Assembly (NCBI RefSeq): GCF_026914265.1
Contig: NC_069131.1
Coordinates: forward strand, 12,484,294 to 12,548,293
Direction: 5' to 3'
Length of the DNA stretch: 64,000 bases
Origin: Mya arenaria
Taxonomy: Eukaryota > Mollusca > Bivalvia > Myida > Myidae
Shown here: positions 12,120-26,600 of the stretch, piece after piece
Position numbering within the stretch: the stretch's first letter is position 1
How the letters are laid out: every line of letters begins with the position of its first letter
The notes under the pieces: model-generated
Told to the model about the DNA's origin: nothing
Databases searched by the model: none
What the model saw: only the letters and a program-made list of their open reading frames with translations
Made by a program: the position numbers and the translations under genes

Positions 12120-13010
12120 TTTTAACTGTGTCTTCTATTGTTATTAACAGTGGACTTGACCTTGACCCTAGGGGCCCCAAATGCAACCTAATGTTATTCA
12201 TCCATAAACACTTCCTCCATACATAGTTTCGTCACAACATGTCGACCGTAACTAAAGGTATTCAGTTTCAAACATTTATCTATTTTTAATTGACCAGGAC
12301 TCTCGGAGCCCCAAACACAATCCCATGAAATGTGTCTATAAACTCTTCTATATACCAAGTTTGGTTGCAATATATCAACACTAGCTAAAGTTTATCAGTT
12401 CCAACCACGTTTCTATTTTAGAAACAAATACCTTGACCTTGACCCTACGGGCCCGAAACGCAATTTCTTGGAAGGGTTCTATAAATTCATCCTATATGCC
12501 AAGTTTGGTCACCATTTGTCATACCTTACTGAAATCATTTAAACCATAGTTGATTTTGTCGCCGCCCTCATGCCTGTGCGCACTAACAGCAGCGTACATC
12601 ATTCTAATTACCAGGTTTCACTTTGGATAAAAATATGAAAAATGTGCTCGTCAAAAGCAATAAAAAAACAAGGGTCATACATAATTTGTATTCAGGGTTA
12701 ATATGGAGTTATGTAACCTTATTGTCGTTAACAACTGTGAGAAGTATTAAGTCTATTGAATGAAGGGCATAGAAGTATTTATAAAATCCAAACTTGCCCT
12801 TAAACTTTAAACAGACCCAATGTGCCCTAACACTTCAGTTCTAAGTCACCCAGGGGCCATAATTTGTATCTATGATAATATGGAGTTATGTAACCTCAGT
12901 GTGTGATGGCCCTAAACCTGAAGTATTAAATGAATGAAGGGTATTGGAGTTATAAGTGAAAATGCCGACTTGCCCTAAAACTTAAATCGGACGCCGACGC
13001 CGACACAAGC
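12120..13010. repeat. Two degenerate interspersed repeats
   Basis: 12140-12560 holds three diverged copies of a unit with ccttgaccttgaccctaggg and tatatgccaagtttggtcac. 12655-13010 holds two copies of a unit with aatatggagttatgtaacct and aatgaatgaagggtattgga. There is no coding signal. The minus-strand frames here are not supported. Confidence 0.55.
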
Positions 13011-13639
13011 GCCGAAGAGTTAAGCATTCTGCAAATAGTCGAGTTAAATGAGACACATCAGTTGATTGCCAACTTTTTCGGTTTACAAAGACATACCTTA
13101 TGCGGGTGCAGTGGTATTGCGCCCTTTTAGTTAAAAACACTAATGTTTGGCTGAATTTCACACATGACGTAAACTCACGAGGAATGTACAATGTTGAAAT
13201 GTAGCATTGCTGTGTTGAAGGCCTCCAAATCACGCCCTTGGTAAAGATTTGATTAAGAGTGATCCGGCTTCGATGGACAAAAGATATAAAAAAGTAGTAT
13301 TGAACACAGCTGACATTGAGATCATTTTGAATACTCGCAGTATTACGCTACATAATCTTACCATCTTTCCTTACGAATACGAGTATTATTCGGAAAAATA
13401 ATCGTGAGACAAACATATTTAACTTTTTTTATATCTCGGATATTTTAACAAAGTTCTACCGTGTGAGTTTACATTAAGCATAATAAAGTGTGGACTATCT
13501 GCATATGCTAATAACAATTAGTGAAATCAATTTTTGCGGTCGTGTTCTGCTTTCGTATTTGCAAAGTTAAGTTATCACAGCAAAACACCAAAAAAGTAAA
13601 TATGAATTCTACAAATGCATTTTTTTCATAGTTCAATGC

Positions 13640-13655
13640 ACAGGGGTTTCTCTCG

Positions 13656-13753
<98 letters not shown>

Positions 13754-14535
13754 GACAAGGGGTTGAACTCAAATTTTGCAATCCTGACACAAACGGAAAC
13801 AACGTAGGTAAATGTACCTTTTTCTACGAAATGACGAATATTTAACGCTATAATTCATTAAAATAACAAATAATAATAATAATAAATGCGCAATTTTTAC
13901 CGATGCATTCCGAAGAAGAGCACAAAACACCGAAAATTCCCTCAGCATAGTTAATCTGTCAAACTCGCCATTTTCTGCGCGTGCGTTAAACTTTGTTACG
14001 AATTAATTTATTGGCTATTGTAAAAACCACCGCCGTGACGGAGCCAGTCATCAGCCATTGAAAACGCTGGATACAACTGTGTGGAGTGTTGGAAATCAAA
14101 ATGGCCGAGGAAAGACAAAAATAAACTCGATGTTTGTTTTTCGCCAATTATAGTGGTGTAAATCATTCAATTACAACGAACAAAGTGGTTGGTGTTCAAA
14201 TTTATGATACTTCAACGAACTGGATACATGTAATCGTACAATATTACACGCATCGTGATATTTACTGAGGTAATTTCATATATTGGATTTTTGCGAACGT
14301 GTGTCCAAATGCGATGATATATGGATTTTTATGGATAATTTAATACTCTGTTGATTTCGGTCTTTTAAAAGTCATTTGTATATTGACATTAGTCACTTTA
14401 TTTATAACAAAAACATTAATTTAACTGTAATACCTTGTTTACTTCATTTTTTGGGGGATTGCAAAATTTGAGTTTAACCCCTTGTCTATATAATATATAT
14501 AAGATTTTTTTTTAGAGAGAAACACCTGTGGTTCA
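13640..14535. mobile_element. Inverted-repeat element with embedded (TA)n
   Basis: Left end (caggggtttctctcgaaata, then (TA)n, then tatagacaaggggttgaact, caaattttgcaatcc) is mirrored on the right by ggattgcaaaatttgagttt, aaccccttgtctatataata and agagagaaacacctgtgg. The outer tag ttcaatgcac occurs at both ends. The interior of about 640 bp has no convincing ORF. It lies between the convergent 3' ends of CDHL-A and the oxidase gene. Confidence 0.65.
13658..13748. repeat. (TA)n microsatellite
   Basis: About 45 uninterrupted TA dinucleotides, inside the left arm of the inverted-repeat element. Confidence 0.99.
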
Positions 14536-14641
14536 ATGCACCACCCTAGAGCTGTGCAACAGGCATGCTGACGTCACGAATCTTTGAAACAACTCTTAGC
14601 CGGGCAACAGGCGTAATGACGTCATGAATCTTTGATACACC

Positions 14642-17600
14642 TCATAGCCGGGCACCAGGCGTAATGACATCACGGACGTAGCGCGCGGCCTCAAGGGCGG
14701 TTCCCCAGGAGTATGCGACACCGCCTGTTCCGTGCCCATAGTTGTGAATAACCTTCATTGAAAAAAAACGTTTAATAAAACATTAAGGTAGACTATAAAA
14801 CTTAAGAATACATAATCATATCGTTAACCACTCGCGATCCACTAAGCGAATAAATAAAAAATGTTGAATTCACGACTGACCTTCATTGATCTGCCTCCGG
14901 TTGACAATGTCTGAATCTCCAGGCGGATGCCACCCTTCCTGCACGGCCTCAGGCCTACCCACTCGTGGTCAGCTTCCGCACACTAGACAGTAATAACAGA
15001 CTTACTGAGAATGTCGTGTAATGTGCCCCCCCCCCCCCCCCCAGAGGGGAGAGGGCGGTTTCATAATGGAAACCTCAGAAACAAAGTGGATTTTGTTCAT
15101 ATCAAAAGGAAAAGTACATGTTAAGAGTGTTCAATTTACTGAGACTTTTCCGATGTGGTTTAGCTAGTCGTGTCCGACTCTTAAGTACATTATAAAGGAG
15201 TCATTTTATAGAAGCATCTTAAGATGAAATTGTACATATTCCTTACATTTAATTAATTTCGTTGGCTGTTTTATTTCACTGGTAGAGAGTTTTATGCGTA
15301 GTGTACTAGTATATTCTGCAATAACAATATGGCAAACTCAGTTGTTGTTTTTTAAATTAAGAAGAAATCTTGAATACTGAGGGGTTTTTTCCCAAAAAAA
15401 CAAACAATTTCAATGTTCTCACTTATGTTGAAAAATGTTAAAATTTTCTTATGATGCTTCTGTTATACGGACCAGAGCTCAAAGCTTGTTTCACAGATAG
15501 GTACTTCCTAAATGTCTCATAAATAAGTTGATATTTGAATTTTTTTCCAGAAGTCTAATCTTAGAAAAATGTGCTCGTCAAGCAGTTTAACAAAATACGA
15601 TCGCACAAAACATTCTGTACCGAAGAGAATATCAACATATACTGCCTCAACGACGGCTTCATTTCAACTCTTCAAAGAGCTTCGTTTGTCACATCGTCGT
15701 TGTTGCAAGCGTTATTTAACGCAACGAAGTATGCACCAGTCAATTGTAACCACGGCCCCCAGGTCCGGGGTATACCGGGAATAGCCGGGGAAATGGGCCG
15801 TGTTTTACCTTTTCAGGTGGCCACGCAGTGTCGGGTGAATGCGTTTGTCTACGCGCAAAAAATAGCGGGGAATGGGCCATACCCGGGGTCCCTTGGTGCG
15901 GGGACATTTGGCGGGGATTTTACCAGCAGTTCATCCCCGCAGGGGATCTTACCCGGACTTGACTGGACCGAATGTCAAAGTCCCCGCTATTCATCGGACC
16001 TGTGGGGGGGGGGGCGGGGGGGGGGGAGGCGTGTTTACAATTGACTGGTGCATTAAATAGGCCGGTTAAAATGAAAATAATACAAGCTGTACATATATTG
16101 ATGCTTTGCATGGCAAAGAGCCCGCCCCTTCAGAAGTTAGTTTCACGTGACTCATAAAAGAAAAAAAATGCAAATCGATGACAGCGATAAACAGGGTTTT
16201 TTCTTCATGTGTGAACTTGATTTACAGGTCACCCATATTACACTTTTTTCTATATTCACTTTGTGATTCTTGGCTAGAGCAAACTCCACGATCGTGTAAT
16301 GTATAAAAAATAACTTAAGTGTCACTCTTATTCAAAATCAATACATACACATGAATTGCAAACCTAAATTTTGAGTGATAAACCTTTAACTACTTACTAA
16401 ATAATGCATTTATGGAAAATATTGATTTCTGATAACATGACTGTAACTGTGTATTTCATTGCTGAAAATGCAAAATTATTAAATGATTGGTAAATGGTAA
16501 AAGATTTACAGTGATCTAATGTAGTCTCATAAGGTAGAAATACTGTGTTTTCTGCACCTTTCTTTCAAATCAAACTCAGTATCCTTCATAAGAACATACT
16601 AGTAGTTATTTACATGTATTTATTCTTTTTGGTATATTTAAACAATTGTATTAACTGAGGTAAATTTTATTTGAGAGTAAGAGTACATTCTTACGAATAA
16701 TAGTTTAAACCTATATTTAGACCGATGAAACTCATTGTAAACCCTAAAATGCATAAGTAATTGTATATCAGCGAGTGTATGACGTACCTTAATGGCGGGA
16801 CAGAGCCGCTCACATCGATCCCTTATTTCCCGGCCTCTCGCGGGATCAGGGATCAGAGTCTCGTCCCCTTCCACCTTAGAACCACCAAGAGCAACCAGGT
16901 CTTCACTTGAAAATCAGAAATTTTCAAATAACAGACTTATTGCAAAAAAAACTGATTAAATTGAAAAGTTATCCTTTTGATAACCTTTCGCTTCTTTGCG
17001 TAATGATAACAGTACTGTTTAATAGTGATTATTGGATGTATACACATGTTTTTAATAGAAAATTTACTTCCCCGCTTACGTTATCACTTATGGAACCGGG
17101 ACACCCCCCCACATCACCCATCAATCACCTAAAATCGTCCGAGTTTACTTTTATTTCAAAATCGAAGTACCACCATACCCCGGAATGATATAACAGTACC
17201 ACCATACCCCGGAATGATATAACAGTACCACCATACCCCGGAATGATATAACAGTACCACCATACCCCGGAATGATATAACAGTACCGCCATGCCCCTGA
17301 ATGAAATAACAGTACCACCATACCCCAGAATGATATATCAGTAAAACCGCACCCCGGAATGATATATCAGTACTACCATACCCCGGAATGATATAACAGT
17401 ACCACCATACCCCGGAATGATATAACAGTACCACCATACCCCAGAATGATATATCAGTAAAACCGTACCCCGGAATGATATATCAGTACTACCATACCCC
17501 GGAATGATATAACAGTACCACCATGCCCCTGAATGAAATAACAGTACCACCATACCCCAGAATGATATATCAGTAAAACCGTACCCCGGAATGATATATC

Positions 17601-20600
17601 AGTACTACCATACCCCGGAATGATATAACAGTACCACCATACCCCTGAATGAAATAACAGTACCACCATGCCCCTGAATGAAATAACAGTACCACCATAC
17701 CCCGGAATGATATAACAGTACCACCATGCCCCTGAATGAAATAACAGTACCACCATACCCCAGAATGATATATCAGTAAAACCGTACCCCGGAATGATAT
17801 ATCAGTACTACCATACCCCGGAATGATATAACAGTACCACCATACCCCTGAATGAAATAACAGTACCACCATGCCCCTGAATGAAATAACAGTACCACCA
17901 TACCCCGGAATGATATAACAGTACCACCATACCCCGGAATAATATATCAGTACCACCATACCCCGGAATAATATATCAGTACCACCATACCCCGGAATAA
18001 TATATCAGTACCACCATACCCCGGAATAATATATCAGTACCACCATACCCCTGAATAATATATCAGTACCACCATACCCCGGAATGATATATCAGTACCA
18101 CCATGCCCCGGAATGATATAACAGTACCACCATACCCCGGAATGATATATCAGTACCACCATACCCCGGAATAATATATCAGTACCACCATACCCCGGAA
18201 TGATATATCAGTACCACCATACCCCGGAATGATATATCAGTACCACCATACCCCGGAATAATATATCAGTACCACCATACCCCGGAATAATATATCAGTA
18301 CCACCATACCCCGGAATGATATATCAGTACCACCATACCCCGGAATTATATATCAGTACCACTATACCCCGGAATAATATAACAGTACCACCATGCCCCT
18401 GAATAATATATCAGTACCACCATACCCCGGAATGATATATCAGTACCACCATGCCCCTGAATAATATATCAGTACCACCATACCCCGGAATGATATATCA
18501 GTACCACCATGCCCCTGAATAATATATCAGTACCACCATACCCCGGAATAATATATCAGTACCACCATATCCCTGAATAATATATCAGTACCACCATACC
18601 CCGGAATTATATATCAGTACCACTATACCCCGGAATAATATAACAGTACCACCATGCCCCTGAATAATATATCAGTACCACCATACCCCGGAATGATATA
18701 TCAGTACCACCATGCCCCTGAATAATATATCAGTACCACCATACCCCGGAATAATATATCAGTACCACCATATCCCTGAATAATATATCAGTACCACCAT
18801 ACCCCGGAATAGTATATCAGTACCACCATGCCCCTGAATGATATATCAGTACCACCATACCCCGGAATGATATATCAGTACCACCATACCCCGGAATAAT
18901 ATATCAGTACCACCCTACCCCGGAATAATATATCAGTACCACCATACCCCGGAATGATATATGTGTCGTGGTCGACGTACACCCAGTGTTTGATCCACGG
19001 TGCACGGACCTGCGAAATAAAAAGTAGGAAATGTACAAGTACAATTTCCGATATAAATCATTGAAGTTTACTTAATACATCAGACTTTGATTTCTTTAAA
19101 ATAAAATGAAAGGTCAGTATTCATGTTAATGCAAAAAGGTTGCTAAATATACACGATAGTGGCCATACAAGTGGTTTAGGTTCCGCCTCTCACTCAAGAG
19201 GTCTTGGATTCGAACAGCCCAAGGATATTTTCAATTGGCGTCTCAAAAAGACAAGTGAACTGGTTTTATCCAGGAAATGGACACGAGGGTGATAGCTGTC
19301 TTCATATTGACTATCGAGCTCATCACGATAACGCATATGCTAACTATACACGAGCTAAATCAGTGTGTGTATACCACGTGATAAATTACGTCATACATGC
19401 TACGTCGGAAGGCAACATTTTGCTGAAAATAAAGACTTAAATCAAAGATAACTTTTCTTTTACTACACCATTTTAAATAAAACAAAGGGCAGTCTATGCC
19501 GCTTTAAGAGCCCCGCATTTGTTTTTTACCAAAAATTGTTAAGGTCATTAGTTTCATCAACTACTTCGACAAACTTGTTTCCAAAATAATGTTTTGACAG
19601 TGCTCCGTCAGACGGCCGCATTGTGAAAAAGGTATGTCGAGGTGTTTAAAGAAACTAAACTCTCAATCAAACTGTGGTAAAAGACCGAAGGCAGGGCTCC
19701 TTAAGCGGCGTAGACTGCGCTATGTTTCGTTAAAAATGGTGAAGAAATAGTGAAGTTATTTGTATTTAAAGTTGTTGTTTTAATCAGAATATTGCCTTCC
19801 GATGTAGCATTTATGACGCAATTTATCACGTGGTATACACACACTGTAAGTACAACACTGGAAGAATGAGGAATGAGTTGACATAAAGTTTCAATGACCT
19901 CAAAATCAAAATGAATTTTGTATTATTTAAACTAAATAAATGTTGGTGTAAGTGGTAAATTGACCTCACCCTAACCATGTGTCCTCGAAGTGCGTATAAT
20001 TTCCGGTCCCCGCAAAGCTCCCGGCTGCCGAGGCTTGTACAGTTCACCACTGCCCCGAACTGCCCGCACAGCTGTGAAAGAGGTAGAAGCAATGATTTAT
20101 CATGTCGTATACTTCTTGAGGTATCTGGGCGTTTGTCAAGTGATCGAACAGTTGGTCTGAGAGAAGTTCGATGCGTATGGATCCTCATTATACGACCTGC
20201 AGACTTCTCGCAAACATGAACTTTGTGTCAGGTCTTTCTATGCCCATATATGAACAGAGTAAACAATTTTCCAAGACAAACGTTGTGACTGTAGTCTATT
20301 GCGACTATTCGAAAGTTGGAAATATTAAGAAACGTTATAAAAGGGGTAACTCTTGAACATAAAAAAATCTTGAACATAAAAAAAGTATTTTTTCACTCGT
20401 GGCTTTGCCACTCGTAAATATTTATATCCTATATCTATACTATGCTTTCCGGTGATTTTACAGAGATTTATCAATGAAATTACAAATATAAAATTAATAT
20501 ATGTATTGTACATGTTTAGTGTTTGTAATGTATACAACCTCTGATAAATCCGTGAATCTCTTCTGAATAAACGTCACGCCCCTTTTTTCAAGACTGCAAG

Positions 20601-23600
20601 GAAACGTGGTTGTTTAATAAAACTATAAAATTTCTGAATATTAGTATACGTGTAAAATAAGACAATCTTAAACATCCTAGCAATTCCTTCACATATTTGT
20701 GACATTTTTATTAACAAAAGGTTGTATTCTAACAATTTTAAGAAAGATGTACCACAATTAATACAAATATGTAAATGTATCTAAAAGGATAATCAAATAT
20801 CGAAAACTGTGGTTCTCATGAAGGATACTGAGTTTACTTTGAAAGAAAGGTGCAGAAAACACGGTATTTCTACCTCATGAGATGATAGTAGATCACAGTA
20901 AATCTTTTAGCGCTCACCAACCATTTAATATTTTTGTGTTTTCAGCTATTATATACATGGTTACAATCTTGTTATCAGTAATTAGTATTTTCCATGCATG
21001 ATTTAGTAAGTAGTTAAAGCTTTATCTTTCAAAATGTATGTTTGATATGTGTGTGTATATCTTGATTTTGAATGACGGTCACTTTAATGCATTATACTAA
21101 GGCTCGACTTTATGAACATTGTGGTGATAATGCATAGCTTGTGGTGCATGGCAAACATTTACCAAAAAATGGAATATAATATTAGTTTTGGGCGACGAAA
21201 GTGTCAAGTAATAAAATGAAACTTGCATTCGTTGCAAAATTTATTACAAAGTTTTAAAAAACACGTTTCTTAAATGTTTAATTTTAAAAGGCAACTTATG
21301 TAAGATCCTATATCTTTGTTTATCTATATAATCTATGTAGTGTCACTTGGAGAATGAATGTTTAATGGTGCAGCAAACTGGTATTTTCATATGTGTGTGA
21401 AGTTGGCTCAGCAATCGGCAATCGACAATCGACATTCGACATTATATAGCAAATCTTCAATGTCGAGCTACAATGTCGAGCTGGACAGAATTCAAGCTCG
21501 ACATTCGATATTATATAGGAAATATTCAATGTCGTGATGAATTGTCGAGCTGGACGGAAATCTAGCTCGACATTCGATATTATATAGCAAATCTTCAATG
21601 TCGACCTGGAACGTCGAGCTGGGCGGAATTCTAGCTCGACATTCAATATTATATAGCAAATCTTCAATGCCGAGCTACAATGTCGAGCTGGACAGAATCT
21701 AGCTCGACATTCGATATTATATAGCAGATATTCAATATCGAGCTGCAATGTCGAGCTGGACAGAATTCTAGCTCGATATTCGGTATTAAATAGCAAATCT
21801 TCAATGTCGAGCAGCAATGTCGAGCTGGACGGAATTCTAGCATTCGATATTATATAGGAAATATTCAATGTCGTGATGAATTGTCGAGCTTGACGGAATT
21901 CTAGCTTGACATTCGATATTATATAGCAAATCTTCAATGTCGAGCTGCAATATCGAGCTGGACGGAATTCTAGCTCGACATTCGATATTATAAAGCAAAT
22001 CTTCAATGTCGAGCTGCAATGTCGAGCTGAGCGGAATTCTAGCTCGTCATTCGATATTATATAGCAAATCTTCAATGTCGACCTGGACGGAATTCTAGCT
22101 CGACATTCGATATTATATAGCAAATCTTCAATGTCGAGCTGCAGTGTCGAGCTGGACGGAATTCTAGCTCGACATTCGATATTATAAAGCAAATATTCAA
22201 TGTCGAGCTGCAATGTCGAGCTGAGCGGAATTCTAGCTCGTCATTCGATATTATATAGCAAATCTTCAATGTCGGGCTGCAATGTCGTGCTGGACGGAAT
22301 TCTAGCTCGACATTCGATATTATATAGCAAATCTTCAATGTCGAGCTGCAATGACGAGCTGGACGGAATTCTAGCTCGACATTCGATAATATATAAGAAA
22401 TATTCAATGTCGTGATGAATTGTCGAGTTGGACGGAGTTCTAGGTCGACATTCGATATTATATAGCAGATCTTCAATGTCGAGCTGCAATGTCGAGCTGG
22501 ACAGAATTCTAGCTCGACATTCGATAATATATAGCAGATATTTAATGTCGACCTGGAACGTCGAGCTGGACGGAATTCTAGCTCGACATTCGATATAATA
22601 TGGCAGATATTCAATGGCGACCTGGAACGTCGAGCTGGACAGAATTCTAGCTCGACATTCGATATTATATGTAGCAAATATTCAATGTCGCGCTGGACGG
22701 AATTCTAGCTCGACATTTGATGTCATATAGGGAAAATTAAATGTCGCACTGAAATGACGAGCTGGACGCAATTCTATCTCGACATTCGATAAAATATAGG
22801 AATTTTTCAATGTCGAGCTCGAATTGCGACCTGGACGGAATTTCCGCATGACATATGATATAATTAAAGGAAATCTTCAATGTCCAGCTCGATATGGATG
22901 TGGAGTTGGACGGTATCCATCTCGATATTTCAAATATATATAGCTAATTTCTATGTCGAGCTGCAAGGGATCTAAGACTTTCTTAAAAAATACTTGTTGT
23001 TTTTTATCGAAGTTTGACCCCTGAATTGTTAATTTCCTTATTTAAATTATTTTTAAAAACCATGGCTACATTATGGCTTGACCCCACCGTGAAACTTTAA
23101 CGTCTTTTTGTATCTTAAAATGCCAAAACTGGCAATCAATTTTATTTACCTGCATTTCCTTCAGAAATATACAAGCAACAGCCTTTGTTAGCTTCTTGTT
23201 CCGATATTTGTATCCATGTTTTCTTGTTATCATACACAAGACTTTAAATTAAAAAAAATGTATCTTGTATATTTCTGAAGGAAATGCAGGTAAATAAAAT
23301 TGATTGCCAGTTTTGGCATTTTAAGATACAAAAAGACGTTAAAGTTTCACGGTGGGGTCAAGCCATAATGCAACGACATTGAAGATTTGCTAAATAATAT
23401 CGGCTGTCGAGCTAGAATTCCGTCCAGCTCGACATTGAAGCTCGACAATGAAGATTTGCTATATAATATCGAATGTCGAGCTAGAATTCTGTCCAGCTCG
23501 TCATTGCAGCTCGACATTGAAGATTTGCTATATAATATCGACTGTCGAGCTAGAATTCCGTCCAGCTTGACATTGAAGCTCGACATTTAATATTATCTAT

Positions 23601-26600
23601 ATAATATCGAATGTCGAGCTAGAATTCCGTCCAGCTCGACATTCCATCTCGACATTGAAGATTTGCTATATAATATCGAATGTCGAGCTAGAATTCCGTC
23701 CAGTTCGACAATTCAGCACGACATTGAATATTTCCTATATAATATCGAATGTCGAGCTAGAATTCTGTCCAGCTCGACATAGCAGCTTGACATTGAATAT
23801 TTCCTATATAATATCGAATGTCGAGCTAGAATTCCGTCCAGCTCGACATGGTAGCTCGGCATTGAAGATTTTCTATAAAATATTGAATGTCGAGCTAGAA
23901 TTCCGTCCAGCTCGACGTTCCAGGTCGACATTAAATAACTGCTATATTATATCGAATGTCGAGCTAGAATTCCGTCCAGCTCGACGTTCCATGTCGACAT
24001 TGAAGATCTGCTATATAATATCGAATGTCGAACTAGAATTCCGTCCAGCTCGACGTTCCAGGTCGACATTGAAGATCTGCTATATAATATCGAATGTCGA
24101 GCTAGAATTACGTCCAGCTCGACAATTCATCACGACATTGAAGATTTGCTATATAATATCGAATGTCGATTGTCGATTGCCGATGGCTGAGCCAACTTCA
24201 CACACATTATTTACATGTTAAAGCAGCACTCTCACAGATTGACAGTTTTGACATTTTTTTTTGTCTCAAAATCAGTTGATTTCTGGTATCAATACCATCA
24301 ATTCAGTCATTTCACATAACAATAGAACAAATCTCAATTCTGAGGGAAACTGCTGAAAATTTCATTTTCTTAAAGCGTTAGTGACGCTTTTAGTAATTAA
24401 ATATCATTTTTCGAACGTTAATATGAAAACTGCGATCAGATATTCTGTCACCAGTCATATATCACTGGTTTCCAGACATTTACGCAAAAATTGGTTCATT
24501 CGAAGAAAAAAAAACATATAAAAAGTGACCTAAACGGTGAATCGGTGAGAGTGCAGCTTTAATGTAGCAATGTGAATTATTGTTGCATTCATTCATTCCA
24601 TTCATTCATAAAGTTGCTATTAAAATTAATGTGCAATGTATGAATATGCATAATTATGTTACAAATGGTCCATAAACTCTGCCTACTTCTTCTGCATCCA
24701 TTGCAGGTATTTGCTCTGGTTTATGATGTAGGTCGTTATCGCATAACCGTGTCTGAAAAATATAATAAACATCTGATAATAAATATAGCAATCCTAGATG
24801 TAATAAACTGTAAAGACGATGAGAATTCAAAATTTCGGAATTCGCCTTGTGGCAAAACGGCTTGAAATTGGCGGTCTTGTGGTCTAGCGGCTTGAAATAA
24901 GCAGCCTGTTGGCCAAGCGGCTTCAAATAAGCGACCTGGTGGCCTAGCGGCCCAGTGGCTTGAAGTTCAGCGTGACATTTGATTATATTCATTGCAAACA
25001 GAGCTGAATACGTCAAATCAAATCGATTCTCATAATTTACAACCATTACATGCTAAATTTGATTGGGGGGGGGGGTGCATTTTATTTTAAAAGACGGGTC
25101 TGATGGGGTAGAAATATCATTAAAATCAGAACCCCAATGCCCGTTTTAATGCCGTATACAGCGCAATGAAATGAAGTGAACGTCACGATATGATTTTAAT
25201 TAATAAGATTTGTGGCCTAGCGGCCTAAATACGGCATGACGTTTGCGGATTATTTATACATGTATAAACAACTTTTTGACTAACAATTGAATTTACGTTT
25301 TCAATACAACATACTTGTACTCCGATAACCCAAGCCTGTGAAGTTCTTGTTTAGTCATTTCTCTAAAACTGATGACGTCATCTCTATAAGGTGGTTCTAC
25401 TTCAATGTCTTCTTCCGTCCTCGCGAGCAGAAATCCGGACAAAGCCATGGCCCCTGCCACCCCGGCCTCTGGTCCTGTCAAAAGCTCGCGAAAGTAGCTT
25501 CCCGATTCCCTCATCCATTGCCTGGAAATATAAAATGACATTATGTTGGTTTTCCGTAAAACTCATATTATACAGTCGTATACACGTGAACGCGGATCAG
25601 GATATGCTAACTATATTCTACTAGTGTTTACTCTCATCGCTCTGCCAATGCGATCGCCGGACGGATTCATTTACAAAGCATCTGACGAAAATACTGCCAA
25701 GCTGTGTAAGCTTATCTATACTCGCCCTCGGGTCTTGCCCATTTGGCGAGTGCTCCGACAAGAGCGTTAGTCATGTTATATTTTTTTGGAACATAGTGCA
25801 AAGACAGAATGTAAACCTGGTAAGAGCTACCCTGGTTCTTTAACGTGCACCAATGTATAGCACTGTCACACGGGACCCGTCCATTTAACGTCCATCCCGG
25901 AAGACGATTAGTATTTGTTTAGTGATGCGGTGGGGAATCGAACCCTGCCATAAGGCTGCCAATTTTCCCGAAATTTGTTTTATTAAGTGGCCTTTTTAGA
26001 CGTTCGCACATGCGTGCTAGCTGATACAGAGACATTCGCGCAAAACAAACACTAAGGAAGTTACTATCTATGTTACTAAACAACCCAGCTTATGCCGAAT
26101 TAGTTGTGTAATCAAACAAACAATAACAACTATTTATAGATTGAGTCGAAAAGCATTCGGAACTCCTCGGCCATTTTATCGAAAACAACCTCGGATGTAC
26201 GGTTTACGGCCCCCAGGTCCGGGGGTATACCGGGGATAGCCGGGGAAATGGGCCGTGTTTTAACCTTTCAGGTGGCCCCGCAGTGCCGGGTGAATGCGGT
26301 GGTTTTGTCTTCGCGCAAAATATAGCGGGGAATTTGCCTTACCTAGGCTCCCTGGAGTGCGGGGGCATTTGGCGGGGATTTGACCATCAGTTCGTCCCGG
26401 GGTTGGCTGGGCCGAAAGTCAAAGTCCCCGCTATTCCCCGGACCTGGGGGCCGTGGTAACAATTGACTGGTGCATTACTCTAGGGAATCTTAATTATGTT
26501 TGCAATAATACACTTCACTGGCAATCAATTTAAACTGAGATCAATAAATATAGATTATGCAACTCTAAAACACTACATTTAATTTATGATAGAATTCAAA

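Noticed and set aside
13615-13845. ORF with a Tyr-Ile run
   Set aside because: Translation of the (TA)n microsatellite.
15571-16044. 157-aa plus-strand ORF
   Set aside because: It mostly covers the GC-rich MITE; the same MITE elsewhere gives unrelated frames.
17156-17959. Minus-strand repeat proteins of 70-129 aa
   Set aside because: They are readings of the 29-bp oxidase donor array.
21362-24221. Repeat ORFs of up to 283 aa on both strands
   Set aside because: They follow the arms of the foldback element; no known protein features.
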